Notes: generated from the sequence alone by a model not told the origin. DNA of 64,000 nt from Coraliomargarita sp. (GCA_024638885.1 JAHEJL010000002.1:62001-126000); one strand, 5' to 3'. Shown: positions 41,419 through 50,778, counted from the first letter of the stretch. Numbers and translations are program-made.

Positions 41419-44328
41419 TTACTTGGGCTCGCTGGTCTGACGGAGGTAGAGGAAGAGGCTGCGGACGTCCGGTTCCTCGAGGCCGTTAAGCAGGCCTTCG
41501 GGCATGAGCGAGTTCGGGCTGACGACGCGGGTCTTGATCTGGTCCTTGGCGATGACCACGGGGGCCGGGGCGCCGGGAACCTTCAGGGTCAGCGTGGATT
41601 CGTTCTCGGCGCCGACGATGCCGGCCTGGAGCGAGCCGTCCTTCAGCGTGATGTAGACGAGTTGGTAGTCTTTTCCGATGACGGCGTTAGGGTCGATGAT
41701 GTTCTGCAGGAGGTACTCGAGGTCGGTGTAGCCGCCGGTGAGGTGCGGACCGATCTCGCCGCCAGTACCGAAGAGCTGATGGCAGAGGCCGCAGGAGCCG
41801 CGGAAGAGTTCGCGGCCGCGTTTCAGGTCGGCGCGCAGGATCGCGTCGGTGCCGAGGAATTTCTTGTAGTTCGCGATGGCCTTGGTCTTGGCCTCGGAGC
41901 TGGCGTTGACCGTGCCCCAGTGGGTTTCGAGCCAAGCGTTCATCTTGGCGTCGTTGAAGCCGCGGATCTTGCTGGCGAGCGGGGCGCTCAGGACGTCCTT
42001 CTTGATTTTGCCGGCATCGATCGCGGCGAGCAGGGCGCGGGAACTTTCGGCGCGGCCGGCGAGGGTGTTGAGGGCGAGGGGGCGGACGCCGTTGTCTTCA
42101 TCGATGACGAACTGAACCAGCAGCGGCGCGATCCGGGCATCGTCGAACTGTCCGAGGGCGACGATCGCCGGCCCGCGCAGGTCGCCCGCTTTGGCGAGCT
42201 CGAGGATGGTCGGGAGCGATTCGAGGTCGTGGATCTGGGCCAGGTTGGCGAGGACGCGGGCGCGTTCGGTTGCGGGAATTTTGGCGTTGCGGAGCGTGGC
42301 CCGGAGCTGCTCCAGGGCCGAGGCGTTACCGAAGGTCACGGCGAGCTGGCGGGCGCTGCTGCGGACCTCGTTCGAAGGATGCTTGGCGAGTTCGGCGTAG
42401 GCCTTGGGCCAGGTTGCGGGTTCTTTGAGGCTGTTCTGGCCTTCGAGTCCCTTCTTGATGCCGGCGAGAAGCGTGCCGCGGAGCTCATCGTTCGCGACGA
42501 GCAAGGCTTGGCTCAGGACTTCGAGCTGTTCGCCTTTCGAACCAGGCTCGACCGCCGCGGTGGCCAGACGGCGGGCGGTGAAGTTGGCGAGTTTCGCGAA
42601 GGGGGTCTTCTGGGCGAGGGCGAGGCCGCGCGCCGGATCGGCGGCGACCGCGGGCTCGAGCGCATACCAGAGCAGGAATGGGATGTTCTGGTCAGCCACG
42701 TCTTCGGCATGCTGCGCCAACGGTTCGAGCCAGCCCCAGCGATCGGCGATGGGGAGGCGCTGGGCGGCGGAGGCGATGCGACGGCGGACGATGGCGGAGG
42801 GGTCACGCTGGCTGAGCTGGACGATGCGCTCGTAAAGGCCGGCGGACGGCTTGCCGCCTTCGGTGGCGCAGGTGATGGCCCAGCCGCGGACGGCGTCGCT
42901 CTTGGCTGCGAGCGTGCGGAGGAGGGTGGCTTCGGTGAGGGCGCCCTGCGCGTGCAGCGTCCAGAGGGAGCGCAGCTGACGGGTTTCGTCGGGGTTCTCG
43001 AAGAGGATCTTCTCCAAGGCGGCGGTCGTGGCCGCGTTGGCGCCGCGTTCCTGGAGGAGGCGGCGGGCGTGGCGGACGTACCAATCGTTGGCGTTGAGGT
43101 GATGGGCGACCAGTTCGGCGTCGGCAAGCTTCGCGAGGTCGACCTTCACGGGCTTCACGGCGTCGGTGACGATCTTGTACACGCGGCCGTTGGAGCGGTC
43201 GGTGAAGTTCATCTGCTGGTGGCAAGGCACCTTGTCATACCAGTCGTTGATGAAGACGCCGCCATCCGGTCCGTATTGCGGGGAGAGGCCGCGGAACCAG
43301 CGATCGCTGCTCACGCCGAAATCGACCTTCTTCTCGCTCCGGTAGCCGCTGCCCGTCGGGACCATCGTCTCGCAGCGCAGCTTGTTCATGTGGATGTCGT
43401 GGAAGAAGAACTGGTCGCGCCACTCGGCCGGGAAGGCGCCGCCGAGGTAGACCATCGCGCCGGCGTAGGCGGCTTTCTCGTAGCGGCCCCAGGCGATGGT
43501 CTTGATGTCGTCGTAGGTATGGACGTCCGGGTGCGTGCCGGCCTGACGCTGGTAGCGGGCGCCTTGGATGGCGTGCCACATGTGCGGGATAACGCAGGCC
43601 TCGAAGAAGGCTTCGCCGTGATCGTTCCAATCCACGCCCCACTGGTTGCTGCCGCCTTCGCTCCAGCGTTCGAAGACCTTACGCGTCGGGTGGAAGCGCC
43701 AGACCGCGCCTTCGACGACGATACGTTCGTCGTCCGGGGTGCCGGGCTTGCCCACGAGGGAGCGATTGAAGATGCCTTGCGTGCCGTAGAGCCAGCCATC
43801 CGGGCCCCAGATGAAGTCGTTCAGGGTCTCGTGCGTGTCGTTGCTCTTCCAGCCGTCGAGCATCACCTGCGGTTCGCCGGCCGGCTTGGGTTCGTCGCCG
43901 TCCTTCATCGGGATGAAGAGCAGGTTCGGGGGAGAGCCGAGCCAGACGCCGCCGAAGCCCACTGCGATGCCGCTGGAGAAGGTGGCCTTGTCCCAGAAGA
44001 CGGTCTGCTTGTCGAAGGTGCCGTTGCCCTTGGTGTCCTCGAGGACGAGGATGCGGTCCTTGGCTACGCCGGGGCTGGCCGGATAATTGGTGCACTCGAC
44101 GATCCACAGTCGGCCGCGGTCATCGATCGTGTAGGCGATCGGCTGGACGACCTTGGGTTCGCCGACGATCACTTCGACGCGGAAGCCGGCCGGGACCTTC
44201 AGGGCCGCGGCGGTGCCGGCGGGAGAGAGCGCCGGTTCGTTGGCGATCGGGCGGTTCGCGTCTTTCAGCGGTTCATAGGCCGCGTGGAGCAGGGACGCGC
44301 AGAGGGTAAGTGCGAGGACGTGACGCAT
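41419..44328 (-). CDS. PVC-type haem-binding CxxCH protein
   Basis: A 969-residue exported protein. Domain order: signal; membrane-bound-dehydrogenase-like propeller (VPAGFRVEVIVGEPKVVQPIA, DDRGRLWIVECTNYP, LEDTKGNGTFDKQTVFWDK, WGPDGWLYGTQGIFN); HEAT-like helical repeats (about 440-780); and a C-terminal cytochrome c module with SCGLCHQLFGTGGEIGPHLTG, closing with VLIAKDQIKTRVVSPNSLMPEGLLNGLEEPDVRSLFLYL-type sequence (given as short segments SLMPEGLLNGL and DVRSLFLYL). It is presumably a periplasmic redox protein that passes electrons from sugar oxidation through its c-type haem. Its partner is DUF1080. Confidence 0.9.
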   Translation of the reverse strand: MRHVLALTLCASLLHAAYEPLKDANRPIANEPALSPAGTAAALKVPAGFRVEVIVGEPKVVQPIAYTIDDRGRLWIVECTNYPASPGVAKDRILVLEDTKGNGTFDKQTVFWDKATFSSGIAVGFGGVWLGSPPNLLFIPMKDGDEPKPAGEPQVMLDGWKSNDTHETLNDFIWGPDGWLYGTQGIFNRSLVGKPGTPDDERIVVEGAVWRFHPTRKVFERWSEGGSNQWGVDWNDHGEAFFEACVIPHMWHAIQGARYQRQAGTHPDVHTYDDIKTIAWGRYEKAAYAGAMVYLGGAFPAEWRDQFFFHDIHMNKLRCETMVPTGSGYRSEKKVDFGVSSDRWFRGLSPQYGPDGGVFINDWYDKVPCHQQMNFTDRSNGRVYKIVTDAVKPVKVDLAKLADAELVAHHLNANDWYVRHARRLLQERGANAATTAALEKILFENPDETRQLRSLWTLHAQGALTEATLLRTLAAKSDAVRGWAITCATEGGKPSAGLYERIVQLSQRDPSAIVRRRIASAAQRLPIADRWGWLEPLAQHAEDVADQNIPFLLWYALEPAVAADPARGLALAQKTPFAKLANFTARRLATAAVEPGSKGEQLEVLSQALLVANDELRGTLLAGIKKGLEGQNSLKEPATWPKAYAELAKHPSNEVRSSARQLAVTFGNASALEQLRATLRNAKIPATERARVLANLAQIHDLESLPTILELAKAGDLRGPAIVALGQFDDARIAPLLVQFVIDEDNGVRPLALNTLAGRAESSRALLAAIDAGKIKKDVLSAPLASKIRGFNDAKMNAWLETHWGTVNASSEAKTKAIANYKKFLGTDAILRADLKRGRELFRGSCGLCHQLFGTGGEIGPHLTGGYTDLEYLLQNIIDPNAVIGKDYQLVYITLKDGSLQAGIVGAENESTLTLKVPGAPAPVVIAKDQIKTRVVSPNSLMPEGLLNGLEEPDVRSLFLYLRQTSEPK

Positions 44329-44478
44329 GGGGACGATCGTTCCGTCACGTTTTCAGCCTGCTACACTTAAAGCCAGCAAGAATGCGACCGGCGTCGTTTC
44401 ATTCACACCCATAACTTAAATGAACAAAGGTGGAGGATAGCCAAGATGGAGGACTGAATCGATGCTTCGCTACTGTCG

Positions 44479-44716
44479 CTCAAAGGGAAACCGGAGACCG
44501 GATGATGAGCTGGGGTCGGAGGTAGGGACGTGATTGCCATCACGTCCGTGGGCGGACGGAGCTTGGAATGGTCGGTGAGCTTGCCCGGCACGACGCGCAC
44601 ACCGATGCGAACGGCGGTCATGGCAATGACCGCCCTACCTGATGCCTCAGCAAACCTCCCGGTCCCCGGTCTTCCTTTGAGCCTGTATCTCCAAGCCGCC
44701 AACCGCTAACCGCCAA
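44479..44716. repeat. Composite repeat D: inverted arms, REPIN and heptamers
   Basis: The left arm CTCAAAGGGAAACCGGAG begins at 44479 (ends 44501). The REPIN spans 44521-44639 with CGTGATTGCCATCACG first and CGGTCATGGCAATGACCG last, flanked by GGTAGGG and CCCTACC. The right arm CCGGTCCCCGGTCTTCC extends 44659-44681. CCGCCAA, CCGCTAA and CCGCCAA heptamers (44696-44716) end 12 bp before the DUF1501 stop codon. This is the most complete copy and shows all three layers. The remainder of the 400-bp gap (44329-44478) shows no clear feature. Confidence 0.87.
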
Positions 44717-44728
44717 TACCTTCCGCGT

Positions 44729-46186
44729 CTACGCGATGATCTCGCGGACCACGTGTCCATGCACGTCGGTCAGACGATAGTCACGGCCTTGGAAGCGGTA
44801 GGTGAGGCGTTCGTGGTCGAAGCCCAGCAGGTGCATGATGGTGGCCTGGAGGTCGTGGACGTGGACCTTGTCCTTCACGCCGGCGAAGCCCATCTCGTCG
44901 GTCTCGCCGAACTGGAAGCCACCCTTCACGCCGCCGCCGGCCATCATGATGGTGAAGCAGTCGGGGTAGTGGTCGCGGCCGAGGACGTCGCCCTTGGCCG
45001 TGCGGCCTTCGCGGAACGGGGTACGGCCGAATTCGCCGCCCCAGACGATGAGGGTGTCCTCGAGCAGGCCGCGCTCCTTGAGGTCGTTGATCAGCGCGGC
45101 GACGGGCTTGTCGGTCGCCGCCATCTTGGCGGTGAGGCCGCCGCGGATGTCTTCCTTCGGGTTGGTGCCGTGGAAGTCCCAGCCCCAGTCGAAGAGGTGC
45201 ACGAAGCGGACGCCTTTCTCGACGAGGCGGCGGGCGAGCAGGCAGTTGTTCGCGAAGCTCGATTCGCCGGGCTTGGCGCCGTAGGCCTCGAGCGTCGCGG
45301 GCTTCTCCTTGGAGATGTCCATGACCTCGGGGACGCTGGTCTGCATGCGGAAGGCGAGCTCGTACTGCGCGATGCGCGTGACGGTCTCGGCATGGCCGAG
45401 TTCGTCCTGCTGGCGCTGGTTGAGGTCCTTGAGCGCTTCGAGCGTGGCGCGACGGAGGTCGCGGGTCATGCCGGGCGGGTCGTTGGCGAAGAGCACGGGG
45501 TCGCCCTTGCTGCGACACTGCACGCCCTGGAAGACCGACGGGATGAAGCCAGAACCCCAGCAACCTTGGCCGCCGCTCGGCTGCACGCCGTTCGAGATCA
45601 TGGTGACGAAGCCCGGGAGGTCCTGGTTTTCGGTGCCGAGTCCGTAGGTCGCCCAGGAGCCCATCGAGGGGCGGCCCTGGCGGGCGTGGCCGGTGAAAAG
45701 CAGCAGTTCGGCCGGCGCATGGTTGAACTGGTCGGTGTGCATCGCCTTCACGAGCGTGACGTCGTCGGCGATCTTCTGGAAATTCGGGACGGCGTCGCTC
45801 ATCCAGAGGCCGCCTTGGCCGTATTGCTTGAACGTGCGCGGGCTGCCCATGAGCTTGGGTACGCCGGAGGTGAAGGCGAAGGTGCGCCCTTTGAGGAAGG
45901 AGTCCGGGCAGTCCTGCGCGTTGCGCTTCACGAGCTCGGGCTTGTGGTCGAAGATGTCCAGGTTGGGCGGGCCGCCGGACATGTGCAGGTAGATGACGCG
46001 CTTGGCCTTGGCCTTGAAGTGCGGCTTACGCGGGGCGAGGGGGTTGTCGTTCGCCGAGGAAGCGCCGAACGCATCCGCCTGCAGGGCGTGGAGGGCGATC
46101 GCGCCGAGGCTGAACTGCCCGACGCTGCTGAGGAACGTGCGGCGGGTCTGCAGGCTGAGCTGCGCTTCGCGGAGAGGGTGGAGCAT
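44729..46186 (-). CDS. DUF1501 family protein (copy 2)
   Basis: A 485-residue paralogue of the 6384-7814 protein. The N-terminus has a twin-Arg-like leader (QTRRTFLSSVGQFSLGAIALH). Family marks are YLHMSGGPPNLDIFDHKPELV, NHAPAELLLFTGHARQGRPSMG, LPGFVTMIS, FVHLFDWGWDFHGTNP, and IVWGGEFGRTPF with DHYPDCFTIMMAGGG. It lies 39 bp downstream of PSD1 copy 2, the same gene order as in copy 1, so they make a functional pair. The role remains unknown. Confidence 0.92.
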   Translation of the reverse strand: MLHPLREAQLSLQTRRTFLSSVGQFSLGAIALHALQADAFGASSANDNPLAPRKPHFKAKAKRVIYLHMSGGPPNLDIFDHKPELVKRNAQDCPDSFLKGRTFAFTSGVPKLMGSPRTFKQYGQGGLWMSDAVPNFQKIADDVTLVKAMHTDQFNHAPAELLLFTGHARQGRPSMGSWATYGLGTENQDLPGFVTMISNGVQPSGGQGCWGSGFIPSVFQGVQCRSKGDPVLFANDPPGMTRDLRRATLEALKDLNQRQQDELGHAETVTRIAQYELAFRMQTSVPEVMDISKEKPATLEAYGAKPGESSFANNCLLARRLVEKGVRFVHLFDWGWDFHGTNPKEDIRGGLTAKMAATDKPVAALINDLKERGLLEDTLIVWGGEFGRTPFREGRTAKGDVLGRDHYPDCFTIMMAGGGVKGGFQFGETDEMGFAGVKDKVHVHDLQATIMHLLGFDHERLTYRFQGRDYRLTDVHGHVVREIIA

Positions 46187-46225
46187 CGGACTGAAAGGAT
46201 AGGGCTTGTTGTAGGTTAGTCCGCC

Positions 46226-48679
46226 TCAGCGGCGCATGAGGAACTCGTCGAGGTTCATGATGACGCTGCTGACGGCGGTCCACGCGGCGAGGGTGGGGAC
46301 GTCGACGCTCTTGTCGGCCGGTCCGAGCGGGTCGGTGGCCATCTTCAGGGCGAGGGCGCCGTCGGCCTGGTATTGGGCGACGGACTTCGTGAGCAAGGCC
46401 TTCAGGGTGGCGAGCTCATGGGCGTCCGGTTCGCGGGACAGGCAGAGCGCGAACGCGTGGCGCAGGCGAGCTTCGTCGCTGGCGCCGCCTTCCTTGAGCA
46501 CGCGGCGGGCGAGGGCTTGGCTGGTCTCGACGAAGACCGGGTCGTTGAGCGTCACGAAGGCCTGGAGCGGCGTGTTGGAGCGGCCGCGGCGGATCACGCA
46601 GGTCTCGCGGTTCGGTGCGTCGAAGGTGGCGAAGCTCGGATAAGGCGTGCTGCGACGCGTCTCGGTGTAGAGGCTGCGGCGATGGCGGTCTTCGCCGGTG
46701 CTGGTCATCCAGTCGCCGGTGCCGCCGAAGGCGATGCTCAGGCCGAGGTTGGGTCGCATGGGGCGGACGGGCGCGCCGTACATCTTCGCGCTGAGGAGTC
46801 CGCTGACGGCGAGGGCCTGATCGCGCAGGAGTTCGCCGGAGGGACGGAAGCGCGGACCGCGGGCGACGAAGCGGTTGTCGGGGTCCGCTTCGTTGAGCTT
46901 GGCGTTCGTGGCCGAGGATTGGCGATAGGCGCGGCTGTTCAGGAGCAGCGACAGCATCTTCTTGGTATCCCAGCCGCTCTCCATGAATTCCGCCGCGAGC
47001 CAGTCGAGCAGTTCGGGATGGAAGGGCAGGTCGCCTTGGCTGCCGAATTCCTCGCTGGTACGGACGATGCCGACGCCGAACACGGTCTCCCAGAGGCGGT
47101 TCATCGTCACGCGGGCGGTGAGCGGGTTGTCGCGGCTGACGATCCAGCGCGCGAAGCCGAGCCGATTCTTCGGCAGTGAGTCGTCCCAGCGGGCGAGGTG
47201 GGTCGGTACGCCTTCGCTGACCTCGTCGCCAAGGGCCTGCCAGTTGCCGCGCAGCTGGACGAAGGTCTTGCGGCGCTGGGCGCCGGTGAGGTCCTGCATG
47301 ACGGGTACGGTCACCGGCGCGGTCGCGGCGATCTGTTTCTTGAGTTCGTCGGCATGAGCCCGTTCGACCTTGGTCGCCGGCGAGACGTTGCGGACGTAGT
47401 ATTCGGTGAGGAGCTTGTCCTGCGCCTTGGTGCGTTTCTCCTTCGGGGCGTCGACGGCGGCCTTCAGCGCCTTGTCGGCCAGCTTGGGCTTCTTCGCCAG
47501 CCATTCGTCGTAGCCGGCCAGCCAGGCGGGGGAGGGTTTCTTGAAGGCGGCTTCGGCGGCGGCGCTGTCCTTCATGGCCTGCTCGCGCCGGGCCTTCACG
47601 CCGGGCGGGTAGATCTCGTAGAGCGGAGACTCGTCCTTCTTGTCGCTGTCCGCGCTCTGGTTGAGGAAGGCGTAGGAACGGAAGTATTCGTTGATGGTGA
47701 TCGGGTCGTATTTATGCGTGTGGCACTGCGCGCACGCCATCGTCGTACCCATGAAGACGGCGTAGGTCGTGTTGACGCGGTCGATGACGGCGGCATTGCG
47801 GAACTCCTCGTCGCTGGTGCCGCCTTCGTTCTGGGTCATCGTGTTGCGATGGAAGGCGGTGGCGACGATCTGGTCCTCGGTCGGGTTGGGCAGGAGGTCG
47901 CCGGCCATCTGGTCGACGACGAACTGGTCGAAGGGCTGGTTCTTGTTCAGGGCCTTGATCACCCAGTCACGGTAGGCCCAGATGATGCGGCCGGGATCGG
48001 AAGGGTAACCGGCGCTGTCGGCATAGCGGGCCAGGTCGAGCCACTGGCGGGCCCAGTGTTCGCCGTAGGCAGGCTTGGCCAGGAAGTAGGCGACGATGTC
48101 CTCGTGCTTGGCTCCGGAGAGCTGGGCGACCTCCGCCGGCGTCGGCGGCAGGCCGGTGATGTCCAGCGCGAGGCGTCGGATGAGGACGGCCTTCGGCGCT
48201 TCGGGCGACCACGTCAGGCCTTCCTTGCGCTGACGATCGGCCAGGAAGGCGTCGACGGGGTTGGCTTCGCCGTTCGTGGGCACGGCGGGGCGGGCGACCG
48301 GTTCGTAGGACCAATGGCGTCCCCAGGGTGCGCCTTGCTTGATCCATTCCTTCAGCAACGCGATCTGCGCCGGGGCGATGACCTTGTGCTGCTTCGGCGG
48401 CGGCATGACCTCGTCCGCCTCCTTCGATTCGATGCGCTTGATGAGTTCGCTCTGCTCGGGCTTACCCGGCAGGATGACGAAGTCGCCCTTGCGGTCACGC
48501 TTGGCGTCCTGCTCGTCATCCAGGCGGAGCTTGCCCTTGCGGCCTTTCTCGTCGGGCCCGTGGCAGGCGATGCAGTTCTCGGAAAGGATCGGCCGGATCT
48601 GGCGGCTGAAGCTGATCGGCTCGGCGGCGCAGGCGGCGCCGAGGAAAATACCAAGCAAAAGGGTGGCCTTGGGGGGCAT
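46226..48679 (-). CDS. PSD1/DUF1549-DUF1553 cytochrome c domain protein (copy 2)
   Basis: An 817-residue exported protein with the haem motif SENCIACHGPDEKGRKGKLRLD near the N-terminus. The DUF1549 block follows (LIRRLALDITGLPPTPAEV, HWARQWLDLARYADSAGYPSD, DQMAGDLLPNPTEDQ, ACAQCHTHKYDPI), then DUF1553 (NPLTARVTMNRLWETVFGVGIV, FGSQGDLPFHPELLDWLA, RRGRSNTPLQAFVTLND). Its middle linker is longer and lysine-rich compared with copy 1, and the C-terminus carries an extra helical region. Directly upstream on the gene strand is a strong hairpin (48691-48723). Function is unassigned. Confidence 0.92.
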   Translation of the reverse strand: MPPKATLLLGIFLGAACAAEPISFSRQIRPILSENCIACHGPDEKGRKGKLRLDDEQDAKRDRKGDFVILPGKPEQSELIKRIESKEADEVMPPPKQHKVIAPAQIALLKEWIKQGAPWGRHWSYEPVARPAVPTNGEANPVDAFLADRQRKEGLTWSPEAPKAVLIRRLALDITGLPPTPAEVAQLSGAKHEDIVAYFLAKPAYGEHWARQWLDLARYADSAGYPSDPGRIIWAYRDWVIKALNKNQPFDQFVVDQMAGDLLPNPTEDQIVATAFHRNTMTQNEGGTSDEEFRNAAVIDRVNTTYAVFMGTTMACAQCHTHKYDPITINEYFRSYAFLNQSADSDKKDESPLYEIYPPGVKARREQAMKDSAAAEAAFKKPSPAWLAGYDEWLAKKPKLADKALKAAVDAPKEKRTKAQDKLLTEYYVRNVSPATKVERAHADELKKQIAATAPVTVPVMQDLTGAQRRKTFVQLRGNWQALGDEVSEGVPTHLARWDDSLPKNRLGFARWIVSRDNPLTARVTMNRLWETVFGVGIVRTSEEFGSQGDLPFHPELLDWLAAEFMESGWDTKKMLSLLLNSRAYRQSSATNAKLNEADPDNRFVARGPRFRPSGELLRDQALAVSGLLSAKMYGAPVRPMRPNLGLSIAFGGTGDWMTSTGEDRHRRSLYTETRRSTPYPSFATFDAPNRETCVIRRGRSNTPLQAFVTLNDPVFVETSQALARRVLKEGGASDEARLRHAFALCLSREPDAHELATLKALLTKSVAQYQADGALALKMATDPLGPADKSVDVPTLAAWTAVSSVIMNLDEFLMRR

Positions 48680-48690
48680 GGGGGGAAGAC

Positions 48691-48723
48691 AGCCGGCGGA
48701 GCAGGGGTGTTCCGCCGGAGGCT
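48691..48723. promoter_or_regulatory. Hairpin in the leader of PSD1 copy 2
   Basis: CCGGCGGA (48693-48700) pairs with TCCGCCGG (48711-48718) around a 10-nt loop, and flanking AG/CT bases extend it. It lies 12 bp upstream of the start codon and downstream of the TIM-barrel gene stop. It could be a leader structure or a weak terminator. There is no T-run on the minus strand. Confidence 0.45.
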
Positions 48724-48767
48724 GATAAAAGAGACCTCCCGACCGGGGATTTCAACCCCAACCTCGT

Positions 48768-49598
48768 TCAGCGGTCGGCCTTGAGGTAGGCGAGCGAAAG
48801 CGGCACCTGCGTCTGCGAATGGGAACTCTCGTCCTCGAGGTAGAAATGCTTCACGCCGGCCTTCTTGGCGGCGGCGAAGATCGCGGCCTGGTCGAGCTGC
48901 CCGGTGCCGAGGGTGACGTCGTTGTCGGAGTCGTATTTATGGCCCCAGACGCGCGGCACGCCTTTGCGGACGTCCTTCACGTGCATGAGGGGGATGCGGG
49001 CGCCGTATTTCTCGAAGATGGCCACGGGGTCGGCGCCGGGCAGGTAGGCCCAGAGCACGTCGAGTTCGAAGCTCACGTCTTCGGGCCGGGTCTGGGCGTG
49101 GATGAGATCGTAGAGGGTGCCGGCGCCTTCGGGCACGAATTCCATGCCGTGGTTATGCAGCACGAACGTCAGGCCGTGCTTCTCGCGGAGCTGCTTGCCC
49201 ATCGCGTTCATCTCGGCGCTGCGCTGGAGGGCGGCGGCCTTGTCGAACGGGGTCTTGGAGAAGGGCAGCGAGACGCGGACATATTTCGCGCCGAGGATCT
49301 TGGCGACGGCGGCGACCTCGTCGGTCTTCTTCAGGACGTCGTTGTACGGGGCGCCGTAGGAGGAGCAGGTGATGCCGCGGGCATCCATCAGCGCACGGAT
49401 CTTGGCGGGCTCCTGGCCGAAGAGGTTCGACATCTCGATATCGGTGAGGCCGAAGGCCTTCACCTTGTCGAACGTGCCGGGCATGTCGGCCTTGAACTCG
49501 TTGCGGAAGGTATACGAGACCACGCCGGGCGTGCGGTCGAGCAGCGGCGCGGCGACGGCGGTGGCGAAGGAGAGCAGGAGGGCGAGGAGGCGGGGCAT
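48768..49598 (-). CDS. Exported sugar-phosphate isomerase/epimerase-like TIM barrel
   Basis: The start at 49598 (MPRLLALLLSFATAVAAP) gives 276 residues with a signal peptide. The xylose isomerase-like TIM-barrel pattern includes FVLHNHGMEFV, VSFELDVLWAYLPGADPV, IPLMHVKDVRKG, TLGTGQLDQAAIF and FYLEDESSHSQTQVPLSLAYLK. Unlike the cytoplasmic homologue at 24267, it is secreted, an arrangement seen in PVC bacteria. It may handle an oxidised (3-keto) sugar in the periplasm. The extension to 49691 is repeat-derived. Confidence 0.85.
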   Translation of the reverse strand: MPRLLALLLSFATAVAAPLLDRTPGVVSYTFRNEFKADMPGTFDKVKAFGLTDIEMSNLFGQEPAKIRALMDARGITCSSYGAPYNDVLKKTDEVAAVAKILGAKYVRVSLPFSKTPFDKAAALQRSAEMNAMGKQLREKHGLTFVLHNHGMEFVPEGAGTLYDLIHAQTRPEDVSFELDVLWAYLPGADPVAIFEKYGARIPLMHVKDVRKGVPRVWGHKYDSDNDVTLGTGQLDQAAIFAAAKKAGVKHFYLEDESSHSQTQVPLSLAYLKADR

Positions 49599-49611
49599 GA
49601 CGGGAAAGCGA

Positions 49612-49639
49612 GAGTATGGAGTATCGAGTATGGAGTATA
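49612..49639. repeat. Start-proximal heptamer array GAGTATN x4
   Basis: GAGTATG, GAGTATC, GAGTATG and GAGTATA in perfect 7-bp register begin 13 bp upstream of the start codon of the secreted TIM-barrel gene. It is essentially the same array as at 26990. Confidence 0.87.
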
Positions 49640-49652
49640 GGCCAGAGTGCTG

Positions 49653-49708
49653 GGTAGGGCCGACCATCCTTGGTCGGCCGCGGCCGGGCATGGATACGCG
49701 GCCCCTAC
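49653..49708. repeat. REPIN of the ATCCTT-loop family
   Basis: GGTAGGG leads a perfect hairpin with arms GGCCGACCA and TGGTCGGCC (49658-49679) with loop TCCT. A second, degenerate hairpin (GGCCGGGCATGGATACGCGG) ends in CCCTAC at 49708. Its CCCTAC overlaps the TAG stop codon of the GH99/71-like gene (stop at 49705-49707). Confidence 0.85.
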
Positions 49709-50778
49709 TTCTTGTTCCTATCGATGATTTTCTTCAGTTCCGCCGGGTCGGCGCCGGGGCGGAGGCGGCGCTGGATGGCTTCGAGGTCGCCGAGACTCCG
49801 GCTGCTCGTGGGCTCGATCTGGGTGCCTTCGCCGTAGTCGTTCCAGGTGGCGATTTGGACGATCGGCGCGCCGCTCTTCATGGCCTGATCCAAGGACTCG
49901 GCGAAGGTCTTGCCTTCGCGGCTGTCGATGAAGCCGTAGCTCTGGCCGACGCCCGCCTTGGCGTAGTAGTCATGATAGCCTGGGAAGGCGACGGCGACGA
50001 AGGGGCGTCGCTCCTTCGCTTCGCGGGCATAGAGGGCGGCGAGTTCCTTCGTCCAGGTCGGCGCGTCGACGGTCTTGCCTCCGCTCACGGGCACCCAGGC
50101 GAACGCACCGTCGATGCCGGGGCGGCGGCTGAGGTGGGGCAGGGCGAAGGTGAGCGGGTCGCTCTTCAGGTTGGCGCGGATCGCGGGCCATTCGGCTTCG
50201 GAGAGGAACTGCGGGCCGAAGATGAACAGCACGGGCCGACCGGAAAGCCGGACGTAGGCCGGGTCGTTCAGCCATTGCTGGTCGGCCCAGGCGAACGCGG
50301 CGCCGACTTTCGCGACGGCCTGCGTATGCGAGAGCTGCTTGGCCTGCATGAAGCGGTGGCCGGGGTTGTCTTCGACGCAGAGCGCGAACTTCAGTCCGGC
50401 CTGCTTGAGCGCGGCGATCAGCAGGCCGGTGTTGCGGTGGATCATCTCGTAGTCCGCGAAGCCCTCCGGGCCGTTCCAGTCGATGATGGCGCCGTCGACG
50501 CCGCTGGCCTTCATCAAGGCGATCTGGGTGGCGATGACGGCGGGGTCGGATGAGTCGTAAGCGCCCAGCGTGGGGCGTGCGTGCGAGGCGAGCTCGCCGT
50601 TGTCGGCGTCGGTCTTGCCCATCGTCCAGTGCCAGCCCCACCGGCCGCTGACCGGCTTGCTCTCGAACCAAGGCATGACGTGGACCAGGACCAACGGACG
50701 GGGCGAGCAGGCTGGCGGTTGCTCGGCGGCCAGGAGCCAGCCCGAGAGCACGGCCATGAATAAGCCTGCGAGGCGCAT
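49705..50778 (-). CDS. GH99/GH71-like exported glycoside hydrolase-type protein
   Basis: The start at 50778 (MRLAGLFMAVLSGWLLAAE) gives a signal peptide and 357 residues. Sequence marks resemble GH71/GH99 and WbsX-type barrel proteins: VLVHVMPWFESKP near the start, GVDGAIIDWNGPEGFADYE about residue 105, and IVQIATWNDYGEGTQIEPT near the C-terminus, where Asp/Glu of the WNDYGEGT motif would be in the active site. It likely cleaves an alpha-glycoside outside the cytoplasm, but the family assignment is tentative. The stop codon TAG is provided by a REPIN end. Confidence 0.7.
   Translation of the reverse strand: MRLAGLFMAVLSGWLLAAEQPPACSPRPLVLVHVMPWFESKPVSGRWGWHWTMGKTDADNGELASHARPTLGAYDSSDPAVIATQIALMKASGVDGAIIDWNGPEGFADYEMIHRNTGLLIAALKQAGLKFALCVEDNPGHRFMQAKQLSHTQAVAKVGAAFAWADQQWLNDPAYVRLSGRPVLFIFGPQFLSEAEWPAIRANLKSDPLTFALPHLSRRPGIDGAFAWVPVSGGKTVDAPTWTKELAALYAREAKERRPFVAVAFPGYHDYYAKAGVGQSYGFIDSREGKTFAESLDQAMKSGAPIVQIATWNDYGEGTQIEPTSSRSLGDLEAIQRRLRPGADPAELKKIIDRNKK

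Noticed and set aside
40318..44370. 1350-codon open reading frame on the plus strand
   Set aside because: It lies opposite three well-supported minus-strand genes and reads as Arg/Ala/Val-rich sequence. It is an antisense GC3 shadow.
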